Positions 18,954 through 26,167 of a stretch of 35,545 nt of DNA are shown here, one piece after another. The notes below the pieces were generated by a model, which did no database searches, had not been told where the DNA came from, and saw only the letters and a program-made list of their open reading frames with translations. The position numbers and the translations under genes were made by a program. Each line of letters starts with the position of its first letter. Positions within the stretch are counted from its first letter, which is position 1. The DNA is from an uncultured Clostridia bacterium (GTDB lineage: Bacteria > Bacillota > Clostridia > Lachnospirales > Lachnospiraceae): the NCBI GenBank assembly GCA_946401715.1, contig CAMIVF010000005.1, positions 1-35,545 of the forward strand, given 5' to 3'.

Positions 18954-19655
18954 TTGGCAAGTTCAACCATTATACCGACCAGAATGGAGCTCACCCGCCT
19001 GAAGCGGAAGCTTGTGACGGCCCGCAAGGGACATAAGCTTCTCAAGGACAAGCGGGATGAGCTGATGCGCCAGTTCCTGATCATGGTTCGCGAGAACAGG
19101 GAGCTGAGAGAGACTGTCGAGAAGAGTATCATGGAGGCAAACCGCGGTTTCGCGCTTGCCAGAAGTTCCATGTCCGACGAGGCGGTGCGTGTCGCGTTTA
19201 TGGCGCCCAAGCAGAGGATCTCCATCGGTGTTTCCTACCGGAATATCATGAGCGTCAATGTGCCTGAGTACACCTACGAGACCAGGACAGGCAACGAGTC
19301 GGATATGTTTTCCTACGGCTTTGCATTTACCTCTGCCGATCTTGATGACGCGGTTCAGCAGCTGTCCGGCGTCTTTGACCAGATGCTGAAGCTTGCCCAG
19401 ACAGAGAAGGGCTGCCAGTTGATGGCCGCCGAGATCGAGAAGACAAGGCGGCGCGTGAACGCGCTGGAGCATGTCATGATTCCGCAGCTGGAGGAAGACA
19501 TCAAGTACATTGCCATGAAGCTGGACGAAAATGAGCGTTCGAGCCAGATTCGTCTGATGAAGGTGAAGGATATGATGCTCGAGCAGGCGCACCATTACGA
19601 GGAACGTCAGGCGGAAAGAGCAAGGGAAAAAGAAAAGGCCGCAAGCGGGGCGTGA
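18954..19655 (+). CDS. ntpD: V-type ATPase central-shaft subunit D
   Basis: A 233-residue rotor axle made of long N- and C-terminal helices. The start is TTG at 18954, with AGGGGG from the end of ntpB as ribosome-binding site. This start gives the family's N-terminus (IIPTRMELTRLKRKL, then TARKGHKLLKDKRDELMRQF), while the next ATG would remove it. The C-terminal helix (RRRVNALEHVMIPQLEEDI) is also typical. It is the last gene of the operon; a strong terminator follows at 19699-19727. No ntpJ-like potassium transporter gene follows, unlike in E. hirae. Confidence 0.95.
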   Translation: MASSTIIPTRMELTRLKRKLVTARKGHKLLKDKRDELMRQFLIMVRENRELRETVEKSIMEANRGFALARSSMSDEAVRVAFMAPKQRISIGVSYRNIMSVNVPEYTYETRTGNESDMFSYGFAFTSADLDDAVQQLSGVFDQMLKLAQTEKGCQLMAAEIEKTRRRVNALEHVMIPQLEEDIKYIAMKLDENERSSQIRLMKVKDMMLEQAHHYEERQAERAREKEKAASGA

Positions 19656-19698
19656 CAGGACGTCCTGCCGTTCGCAGCGAAACTGACAGAACCATACA

Positions 19699-19727
19699 GA
19701 ATGAGGCCGGAAGGCCTCGTTCTTTTT
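19699..19727 (+). terminator. Terminator of the V-ATPase operon
   Basis: GAATGAGGCC (19699-19708) pairs with GGCCTCGTTC (19713-19722, one G-T pair) around a GGAA tetraloop, then TTTTT. A classical intrinsic terminator. Confidence 0.9.
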
Positions 19728-19728
19728 G

Positions 19729-19879
19729 TGAAGGCGATCGCCCTGTCCTCAGCGGCACAGGACTCCTTCGCGCCGACCGGAGCGGAGCGGAGACCAGAGC
19801 GAAGGAACCCCGTGCCGTTCTGATTGGGCGGCGTCATTCGCTCTGCCTTATCACCAATGAAAAAGGATGAAAAAGCCTC
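19729..19879. other. Spacer between ntpD and nrdD with a long imperfect hairpin
   Basis: The 362-bp space between ntpD and nrdD holds the V-ATPase terminator, this segment and the nrdD promoter. Here CGGCAC (19753-19758) can pair with GTGCCG (19812-19817), and CCTTCG (19765-19770) with CGAAGG (19800-19805), closing over a GC-rich core. No gene is evident. The region could be a structured transcript end or a small RNA, but no promoter was found for it. Confidence 0.4.
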
Positions 19880-19907
19880 TTTACAACCCAATATTTTGTG
19901 TTATTAT
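19880..19907 (+). promoter_or_regulatory. Promoter of nrdD-nrdG
   Basis: TTTACA (19880-19885), 16-bp spacer, TATTAT (19902-19907). The whole spacer is occupied by the first NrdR-box-like sequence, so a bound repressor would block RNA polymerase. Confidence 0.6.
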
Positions 19908-19933
19908 AGTTCTTGCACCGCTATATGTGGAAA
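19886..19933 (+). promoter_or_regulatory. Pair of NrdR-box-like operators
   Basis: Box 1 (19886-19901, ACCCAATATTTTGTGT) matches the published NrdR consensus acaCwAtATaTwGtgt at 14 of 16 positions by my alignment. Box 2 (19918-19933) keeps the CTATAT core and matches about 9 of 16. The boxes are exactly 32 bp apart, three helical turns, which is the usual NrdR arrangement. NrdR represses ribonucleotide reductase genes when dATP is high. No nrdR gene is in the window. Confidence 0.65.
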
Positions 19934-20017
19934 CACCGATGATAATCGATATGAAAAGAAAAGATCGCCGCGGAAACGGTGGGCTGCGGCGGACATGACG
20001 ATGTGAGGGAGAAGGAT

Positions 20018-22465
20018 ATGCTGAACGTTAGAAAGAGAAACGGATCGATCGTCCCGTTTGACGGAGACAAGATCCAGGCTGCGATGGAGAAGGCGTTTAA
20101 GGCGACAGGAACGCCGGTGCCGGCAGAGTATATCATGAACAAGATGCTCATGAACATCTATGCTCTGATGCGCACGGAGGATAATATCGTTGACATCGAG
20201 TCGATTCAGGACGCTGTGGAGCAGGTGCTTTCCGAGTCCGGTTTCTTCCGTGTATCCAAGGCGTACGTGCTGTACCGCAGCCAGAGAAAGAGCGTCCGTG
20301 AGGCGGCTTCCAGCGTGCTGGATTATTCCAAGCTGGTGCACGGATACCTGGACCGCCTTGACTGGAGAGTGAAGGAGAATTCCACGGTCCAGTACACGCT
20401 GGGCGGACTGATCCTTTCCAATTCCGGCGCGGTGACAGCGAATTACTGGCTCAACGAGATCTATGACAACGAGATTGCGCAGCTGCACAAGAAGGCGGCC
20501 ATTCATCTTCATGACCTGTCCATGCTGGCGCCCTACTGCGCCGGCTGGAACCTGAAGCAGCTGATCTGCGAGGGAATCAAGGGCGTATCCGGCAGGATCG
20601 CCTCCAGCCCCGCGAAGCATCTGTCCACGCTTTGCAACCAGATGGTCAACTTCCTGGGCATCATGCAGAATGAGTGGGCCGGCGCGCAGGCATTTTCCTC
20701 CTTCGATACGTATCTTGCGCCGTTCGTCCGCGTGGACAATCTGGATTACACAGGCGTGAAGCAGTGTGTGCAGAGCTTCATCTACGGCGTGAACACGCCT
20801 TCCAGATGGGGATGCCAGTCTCCGTTCACGAATGTCACGCTGGACTGGACTGTTCCGGAGGATCTGAAGAACCAGAAGGCGGTCGTCGGCGGCCGTGAGA
20901 TGGATTTCACCTACGGCGACTGCAAGAAAGAGATGGACATGATCAACAAGGCTTTCATTGAGATCATGACCGAGGGCGACGCGCAGGGACGCGGGTTCCA
21001 GTACCCGATTCCGACCTATTCCATCACGAAGGACTTCGACTGGGGGGAGAGCGAGAACAACAAGCTGCTCTTCGAGATGACCGCGAAGTACGGCACACCC
21101 TATTTCTCCAACTACGTAAACAGTGACATGAAGCCTTCCGATATCCGCTCCATGTGCTGCAGGCTTCGTCTGGATCTGCGCGAGCTGAAGCGCAGGAACG
21201 GCGGATTCTTCGGCGCCGGCGAATCGACCGGTTCCATCGGCGTTGTGACCATCAACCTGCCGCAGCTGGCCTATCTGTGCGAGACAGAGGAGGAGTTCTG
21301 GCAGAAGCTTGACTGGTTGATGGATGTCTGCGCCCGTTCGCTTCACACCAAGAGAGAGGTTGTCTCGAACCTGCTGAACGCCGGACTGTATCCGTACACG
21401 CAGGCATACCTCGGCACCTTTGAGAATCACTTCTCGACGATCGGCATCTGCGGCGGCAATGAGATGTGCCTGAACGCGAGATGGCTCGGCAAGGACCTGA
21501 CCCATAAGGAGAGCCAGGACTTCGTGGAGAAGATGCTGAACCATATGAGAGAGCGTCTGTCCGACTACCAGGAGAAGTATGCGCCGGAGCTGTTCAACCT
21601 GGAGGCGACGCCGGCAGAGTCTACGGCCTATCGTTTCGCGAAGCACGACCTGAGCCGCTTCCCGGACATCCACACGGCGAACGACAACGGCACGCCTTAT
21701 TACACCAACTCCACCAACCTTCCGGTTGGCACGACGGAGGATGTGTTTGACGCTCTGGATGTACAGGACCGTTTCCAGCCGCTGTATACGTCCGGAACCG
21801 TATTCCACACCTTCCTGGGCGAGAAGCTTCCGGACTGGAAGAGCGCAGCGATGCTGGTGAAGACGATTACGGATACCTACAAGCTGCCGTACGTGTCCAT
21901 CAGCCCGACCTATTCCGTCTGCCAGGATCACGGCTACATTGACGGAGAGCATTTTACATGTCCGATCTGCGGGAAAGAAGCAGAGGTGTATTCGAGGATT
22001 ACCGGATACTACAGGCCGGTGAAGAACTGGAATGACGGCAAGTCGCAGGAGTTCCGTGACAGGAAGGTCTACGACGCAAAGAAGTCTGTCCCGAAGAAGC
22101 GCAGGATGGTTTATGCAAACCAGCCTTGCTGCGGAGCGGATGATCCGGTTTCCTACCTCACAGAGGAGCTCACGCAGGAGCCGGCGGTCCGGGAGACTCC
22201 GGTCCTCATTACGACGAAGACCTGTCCGAAGTGCAAGATCATCCGCAGCTACATGGATGAGCATGGGATCGGCTATCGTGTGGTTGTAGCCGGAGAGGAA
22301 GAAGCAGACAGACTGATCGCGCAGTTCCGCGTCACGGCCGCGCCGACCCTGATCGGCATGGAGGGCGGACAGCAGAAGGCATATACTGACATTCCCGCGA
22401 TCCGTGCGTATCTGGATTCTGTGTATACCGGCCGGGAGCCTGTCAAAGCTGCGTCCGGACTGTAA
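20018..22465 (+). CDS. nrdD: Anaerobic ribonucleoside-triphosphate reductase fused to a redoxin domain
   Basis: An 815-residue class III reductase converting NTPs to dNTPs without oxygen, using a glycyl radical. The start is ATG 20018, behind an AGGGAGAAGGA site; an in-frame ATG 39 bases upstream lacks one. Residues 1 to about 90 are an ATP-cone (VRKRNGSIVPFDGDKI) for allosteric control. The barrel includes MCCRLRL and STGSIGVVTINLPQL. A zinc site follows (C635, H638, C648, C651), then the radical Gly663 in SRITGYYRP. After the radical loop the chain continues with a glutaredoxin/NrdH-like domain of about 85 residues (PVLITTKTCPKCKIIRSYM, Cys736/Cys739, and the cis-Pro segment TAAPTLI). Ordinary NrdD ends soon after the Gly loop. 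The fused redoxin probably supplies electrons. nrdG follows 34 bp downstream. Confidence 0.95.
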   Translation: MLNVRKRNGSIVPFDGDKIQAAMEKAFKATGTPVPAEYIMNKMLMNIYALMRTEDNIVDIESIQDAVEQVLSESGFFRVSKAYVLYRSQRKSVREAASSVLDYSKLVHGYLDRLDWRVKENSTVQYTLGGLILSNSGAVTANYWLNEIYDNEIAQLHKKAAIHLHDLSMLAPYCAGWNLKQLICEGIKGVSGRIASSPAKHLSTLCNQMVNFLGIMQNEWAGAQAFSSFDTYLAPFVRVDNLDYTGVKQCVQSFIYGVNTPSRWGCQSPFTNVTLDWTVPEDLKNQKAVVGGREMDFTYGDCKKEMDMINKAFIEIMTEGDAQGRGFQYPIPTYSITKDFDWGESENNKLLFEMTAKYGTPYFSNYVNSDMKPSDIRSMCCRLRLDLRELKRRNGGFFGAGESTGSIGVVTINLPQLAYLCETEEEFWQKLDWLMDVCARSLHTKREVVSNLLNAGLYPYTQAYLGTFENHFSTIGICGGNEMCLNARWLGKDLTHKESQDFVEKMLNHMRERLSDYQEKYAPELFNLEATPAESTAYRFAKHDLSRFPDIHTANDNGTPYYTNSTNLPVGTTEDVFDALDVQDRFQPLYTSGTVFHTFLGEKLPDWKSAAMLVKTITDTYKLPYVSISPTYSVCQDHGYIDGEHFTCPICGKEAEVYSRITGYYRPVKNWNDGKSQEFRDRKVYDAKKSVPKKRRMVYANQPCCGADDPVSYLTEELTQEPAVRETPVLITTKTCPKCKIIRSYMDEHGIGYRVVVAGEEEADRLIAQFRVTAAPTLIGMEGGQQKAYTDIPAIRAYLDSVYTGREPVKAASGL

Positions 22466-22499
22466 TCCCGGGCTGCGGCCTGCGGATGGAGGATGAATC

Positions 22500-23294
22500 G
22501 TGCGTCTTGCTGGACTGCAGAAACTGACATTACTTGACTTTCCAGGGCAGATTGCTTGTACGGTGTTTACACCGGGCTGCAATCTGCGCTGCCCTTTTTG
22601 CCACAACCCTGATCTGGTATTGCCGGCTCTTCTGTCAGAAGAAGATCTTCTGCCGGAAGAGATCTTTTTTGATTTCCTGCAAAAGCGGAAAGGAAAGCTG
22701 ACGGGTGTGGCGGTAACCGGAGGAGAACCTACGCTGCAGCCGGATCTTCCGCAGTTTTTGTCGCGGATCCGGGAGATGGGGTTTGGCGTGAAGCTGGACA
22801 CCAACGGCTTCCGTCCGCAGATCCTGAAGGAGATCGTGAATGCCGGCCTCGTGGACTATGTGGCGATGGACGTGAAGAACTGTCCCGGGAAGTATGCCCT
22901 GACAACCGGACGACCCGAGAAGCGGTCAGGCGAACTGTGGGATACGGTACTGGAGAGTATCTTCTTCCTGATGGAGGGGCACGTTGCCTATGAGTTCCGG
23001 ACGACGGTCGTCGGCGGTCTGCACACGACAGAGGACATCCGCCAGCTGGCGCAGCTGCTCAGAGGGGCGGACCAGTGGTATCTGCAGCAGTATCATCCGG
23101 CAGACGACGTCGTGGGAGACTTCCTGCCGAACGCAGGACTGGGAGGTGCCATGGGAGGTCATCTGCCGGCATCAGAGCCAGGACCGGAACCCGGCAGAAC
23201 ATCAGGCCTGTATGAGCCGTCCTTTCAGATGATGAACGAGATGCGCAGCGCGGCTTCTGCGTATGTTCCGTCCGTGCGGACACGGGGGATATAA
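22500..23294 (+). CDS. nrdG: Anaerobic ribonucleotide reductase activase (radical SAM)
   Basis: A 264-residue radical-SAM enzyme that creates the glycyl radical on NrdD. The iron-sulfur Cys motif is C27-N-L-R-C31-P-F-C34 (CX3CX2C), followed by the GGEPTLQ SAM-binding segment. The start is GTG at 22500, preceded by ATGGAGGATG. The protein is longer than E. coli NrdG (154 residues) and belongs to the longer NrdG-type branch of Firmicutes. A Gly/Pro-rich loop (about residues 216-241) is unusual. Its place right after nrdD supports the pairing. Confidence 0.92.
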   Translation: MRLAGLQKLTLLDFPGQIACTVFTPGCNLRCPFCHNPDLVLPALLSEEDLLPEEIFFDFLQKRKGKLTGVAVTGGEPTLQPDLPQFLSRIREMGFGVKLDTNGFRPQILKEIVNAGLVDYVAMDVKNCPGKYALTTGRPEKRSGELWDTVLESIFFLMEGHVAYEFRTTVVGGLHTTEDIRQLAQLLRGADQWYLQQYHPADDVVGDFLPNAGLGGAMGGHLPASEPGPEPGRTSGLYEPSFQMMNEMRSAASAYVPSVRTRGI

Positions 23295-23296
23295 GG

Positions 23297-23404
23297 TTGA
23301 ACCAGGTATTGTGGATGGAAATTCCATGCCGCAACGAAGAAGCCGTGCTGCCGCTGACGGCGCCGGAGTTTCTCAGGGAGCACGAAATACGAAACAAGCC
23401 GTAA
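23297..23404 (+). pseudogene. Remnant of a family 2 glycosyltransferase N-terminus
   Basis: A 35-codon open frame (TTG start, TAA stop) encodes MEIPCRNEEAVLPLTAPEFL in its centre. This closely resembles the N-terminal strand and loop of GT2 dolichol-phosphate-mannose-synthase-like transferases (V-I-P-C-Y-N-E-E-x-V-L-P). The nucleotide-binding continuation (NDGSxD) is missing in all frames downstream. It looks like the stub of a deleted gene rather than a working peptide. Homology is judged by eye, so this is tentative. Confidence 0.5.
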
Positions 23405-23436
23405 TGGACTATGGCAGCCTAATCATTTGATCACAT

Positions 23437-23488
23437 AAAAAAACACCAGCAGCCGGAGAGGGAGATCTCGTTTTCGCTGCTGGTGTTT
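23437..23488 (-). terminator. Terminator of the minus-strand secreted-protein gene
   Basis: AAACACCAGCAG (23441-23452) pairs with CTGCTGGTGTTT (23477-23488), a perfect 12-bp stem with a 24-nt loop. On the minus strand the hairpin is followed by a seven-U run (A-run at 23437-23443), about 38 bp after the gene's stop codon. Confidence 0.85.
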
Positions 23489-23525
23489 CTTTGGGAGGGT
23501 ACACTATGAAAAGCGGACTGTATTT

Positions 23526-24026
23526 TTATTCGCCCACGGAATCTTCTGTGTAATCTGAGGGTTCTACGCTGAAGCGCGAACTTACGGCATCCGGATCTTC
23601 TCCGGGCATGACGGAAATCATGAAATATGCGTTTGGTCCGACAGAGAAGAAATAGTCGGTTGATCCGTCTTCTTCTGTGTAGGAGAAGCTCCGCGCAAAT
23701 TCTCTGTAGTTTTCCTGGGAAGGGGCACCTGCTACGTACTCATCAAACACTTCCTTCTCGAGCGTTACGCCGAGCGCATTTGCCGGTGCGTTCTCGTCAA
23801 CCTTGCCGTCATAGAGATACACGGCACCATGTGCAAATTCAGCTGACCAGCCTCCGGTCAGGTCTACGGTTATCCGGACTTCATTTTCCCCCTGATCCAG
23901 CCATGCCGAGGCTGTCTGTTCATAGGTGGGAAACCATTCTGACTCTGTCTCAGAACCAAATCCGACGGTTGTAAGTCCCAAAGCGAATGTGGCGGCGCCT
24001 ATCAGCGCGATTGCTGCTTTTTTCAT
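23526..24026 (-). CDS. Secreted protein of unknown function
   Basis: A 166-residue exported protein. The ATG at 24026 is chosen because AAGGAGG lies 6 bases before it; a longer open frame upstream has no such site. An N-terminal signal peptide is clear (MKKAAIALIGAATFALGL core, likely cleaved near residues 22-26). There is no lipobox Cys. The mature part is acidic, with aromatic-rich beta-strand segments (GGWSAEFAHGAVYLYDG, DYFFSVGPNAYFMISV). It contains no Cys and no catalytic motif I can name. It is monocistronic, divergent from dapA, with its own terminator. I do not recognise the family; the fold is probably a small extracellular beta domain. Confidence 0.78.
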   Translation of the reverse strand: MKKAAIALIGAATFALGLTTVGFGSETESEWFPTYEQTASAWLDQGENEVRITVDLTGGWSAEFAHGAVYLYDGKVDENAPANALGVTLEKEVFDEYVAGAPSQENYREFARSFSYTEEDGSTDYFFSVGPNAYFMISVMPGEDPDAVSSRFSVEPSDYTEDSVGE

Positions 24027-24194
24027 AAGAACCTCCTTTTTGTCCGGATGTACAGGCATCGGGATGTTTTGTTCTGCCTGGAAAAGTTGTGTCAGTCTGC
24101 TTATTGATACGAGGCTTTTTCAGGAAGAGCCAAGAAAATACGATTATCTGCAGAGGATGGCTAAGAATAAAGCGCTCCGGGTATGCTGTCAAAA

Positions 24195-24223
24195 TTGCAA
24201 GAGCCTGAGGCGTCTGCTATAAT
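24195..24223 (+). promoter_or_regulatory. Promoter of dapA-dapB-lysC
   Basis: TTGCAA (24195-24200), exactly 17 bp, TATAAT (24218-24223), with an extended TGC before the -10. The leader is about 60 nt, too short for a lysine riboswitch or T-box. Confidence 0.8.
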
Positions 24224-24290
24224 CGGTGAAGAGATTCATCACAGACAGACGATACAGAAGGAAAACGATCGTTGATAAAGGAGGATGGTT

Positions 24291-25175
24291 ATGGCGATAT
24301 TCAAGGGAGCCGGAGTTGCGATTGTCACTCCTATGAATGCGGATGAGAGTGTAAATTATGAAAAACTGCAGCAGCTTCTGGAGGAGCAGATTGCCGGCGG
24401 AACCGACGCGGTGATCATCTGCGGAACGACCGGTGAGTCTGCCTGCCTGACGGTGGAGGAGCATCTGGATGTCATCAAGGCCTGCATCGAATATGTTGAC
24501 CATCGCATCCCTGTGATTGCGGGTACCGGATCCAACTGCACGAGAGATGCGATCCATATGTCGCAGGAAGCGGAACAGATGGGCGCGGACGGTCTTCTGT
24601 GCGTCACGCCGTATTACAACAAGGCGACGCAGAAGGGCCTGATTGAGCACTATACAAAGATTTCGGATGCGGTGCACACGCCGATTATCCTTTACAATGT
24701 ACCGAGCCGTACCGGCTGCAACCTTCAGCCGGAGACGATTGCCTACCTTGCGAAGAACACGGAGCATGTGCGTGCGGTCAAGGCTGCAAGCGGGAATATT
24801 TCCCAGATCGCGAAGGTCAAGGCGCTTGCGGGAGACAAGATCGACCTGTACTCCGGCAATGACGACCAGATCGTTCCGATTCTCTCTCTGGGAGGCATCG
24901 GCGTGATCTCTGTTCTGTCGAATGTCGCGCCGCGTCAGACGCACGAGATCTGCCAGGCGTGGTTTGACGGTGAGATTGAGAAGAGCGCGCGTCTCCAGCT
25001 GGAGGCGATCGATATGATAGAAGCGCTGTTCTGTGAGGTGAACCCGATTCCGGTCAAGACGGCGATGAACCTGCTGGGCAAGGAGGTCGGGCCGCTGCGC
25101 GCGCCGCTGTGCGAGATGGAACCGAAGAACCTTGAGAGACTGAAGAAGTCCCTGCAGGGATATGGCCTTTTATAA
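24291..25175 (+). CDS. dapA: 4-hydroxy-tetrahydrodipicolinate synthase
   Basis: A 294-residue class I aldolase-type enzyme condensing pyruvate and aspartate semialdehyde, the first step committed to diaminopimelate and lysine. Of two nearby ATGs (24285 and 24291), the second has the correct distance from AAGGAGGA. The Schiff-base Lys is K164 (RAVKAASGN). The GTTGES and YNVPSRTGCN motifs are intact. Length is typical. It is followed by dapB 101 bp downstream, with a small CGCCC/GGGCG hairpin between. Confidence 0.97.
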   Translation: MAIFKGAGVAIVTPMNADESVNYEKLQQLLEEQIAGGTDAVIICGTTGESACLTVEEHLDVIKACIEYVDHRIPVIAGTGSNCTRDAIHMSQEAEQMGADGLLCVTPYYNKATQKGLIEHYTKISDAVHTPIILYNVPSRTGCNLQPETIAYLAKNTEHVRAVKAASGNISQIAKVKALAGDKIDLYSGNDDQIVPILSLGGIGVISVLSNVAPRQTHEICQAWFDGEIEKSARLQLEAIDMIEALFCEVNPIPVKTAMNLLGKEVGPLRAPLCEMEPKNLERLKKSLQGYGLL

Positions 25176-25276
25176 GTATTAGAATGACACAGTCTGGCAG
25201 TCTTCGCCCATACGGGCGGTACAGACACCAGCGGCGTTCCTGGACAGCAGGAAAGAAGGAAAGAAGAGGCTTTTGC

Positions 25277-26032
25277 ATGACAAAGATACTGTTGACCGGC
25301 TGCAGCGGCCGGATGGGGAAAGTAATTACAGAGCTGGCAAAGGCGGATCCGGACGTGGAGATTGCTGCCGGCATTGATGTGGTGAAGGAGAACGGCTGCA
25401 GTTATCCGGTGTATGGCAGCTTTGGCGAGGTGCAGGAAGAAGCTGACGTGATTGTCGACTTCAGCTCGCCCAGGGTATTCGACACGATGATGGACTATGC
25501 GCTGGAGCACCGGATTCCGGTTGTGGTCTGCACCACGGGACTGTCTGAGGAGCAGATCAGCAGGCTCCGGGAAGACGCGAAACAGATTGCGGTTCTTCGC
25601 TCCGCGAACATGTCTCTCGGCGTCAACCTGCTTCTGAAGCTGGTGCGCGAGGCGGCAGAGAAGCTCGCGCCGGAGGGATACGATATTGAGATCGTAGAGC
25701 GCCATCACAATCAGAAGAAGGATGCGCCCAGCGGTACGGCGCTGGCGCTGGCGGACAGCATCAATGAAGGCCTGGACAATGCCTATGAATATACGTTTGA
25801 CCGTTCAGGGCGTCTGGAGAAGCGCCGGGAGAAGGAAATCGGCATCAGCGCGGTCCGCGGAGGAAACATTCCCGGAACACACGAGGTGATCTTCGCAGGA
25901 ACGGACGAACTCGTCGAATTCCACCACATCGCTTATTCCCGGAGCATTTTCGGAAAAGGAGCCCTGACAGCAGCGAAGTTCCTTGCGGGAAAGAGCGCGA
26001 AGATGTATAGTATGGCAGATGTGATCGGGTAA
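25277..26032 (+). CDS. dapB: 4-hydroxy-tetrahydrodipicolinate reductase
   Basis: A 251-residue NAD(P)H-dependent enzyme following dapA in diaminopimelate synthesis. The start at ATG 25277 gives the expected Rossmann N-terminus (TKILLTGCSGRMGKV). The open frame extends 31 codons upstream without family similarity. The catalytic site ERHHNQKKDAPSGTA is complete, with His143 and Lys147 at the positions of E. coli His159 and Lys163. The enzyme is shorter than E. coli DapB (273 residues), as is common in Firmicutes. The same transcript probably continues into lysC. Confidence 0.96.
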   Translation: MTKILLTGCSGRMGKVITELAKADPDVEIAAGIDVVKENGCSYPVYGSFGEVQEEADVIVDFSSPRVFDTMMDYALEHRIPVVVCTTGLSEEQISRLREDAKQIAVLRSANMSLGVNLLLKLVREAAEKLAPEGYDIEIVERHHNQKKDAPSGTALALADSINEGLDNAYEYTFDRSGRLEKRREKEIGISAVRGGNIPGTHEVIFAGTDELVEFHHIAYSRSIFGKGALTAAKFLAGKSAKMYSMADVIG

Positions 26033-26120
26033 TCCGGTCCGGAACCATCGCACATGCACCGGATCATCCGGTCCGGAATCGACATAACGCATGCAAGAGG
26101 GTATCACTTTGTGATATCCC
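26032..26120 (+). repeat. Direct repeat with internal palindromes, and a hairpin, before lysC
   Basis: The 13-bp sequence ATCCGGTCCGGAA occurs at 26032-26044 and 26066-26078, 34 bp apart. Each copy contains the near-palindrome TCCGGTCCGGA. A hairpin follows, GGGTATCAC (26099-26107) with GTGATATCCC (26111-26120, one bulged base). These lie between the dapB stop and the lysC start. They could be protein-binding sites or attenuator parts; no T-run was seen. Confidence 0.55.
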
Positions 26121-26167
26121 GAAATACTTCTGATCAACGGAAACACTTGGGGGAGACAGGACAGATT

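Noticed and set aside
19904-22804. A 966-codon open frame on the minus strand across nrdD
   Set aside because: It is a mirror of nrdD codon bias, with no recognisable domain and no promoter or start signal.
26033-26167. Lysine riboswitch before lysC
   Set aside because: The 135-bp gap lies inside the dap transcript, is too short for the riboswitch and lacks its conserved core.
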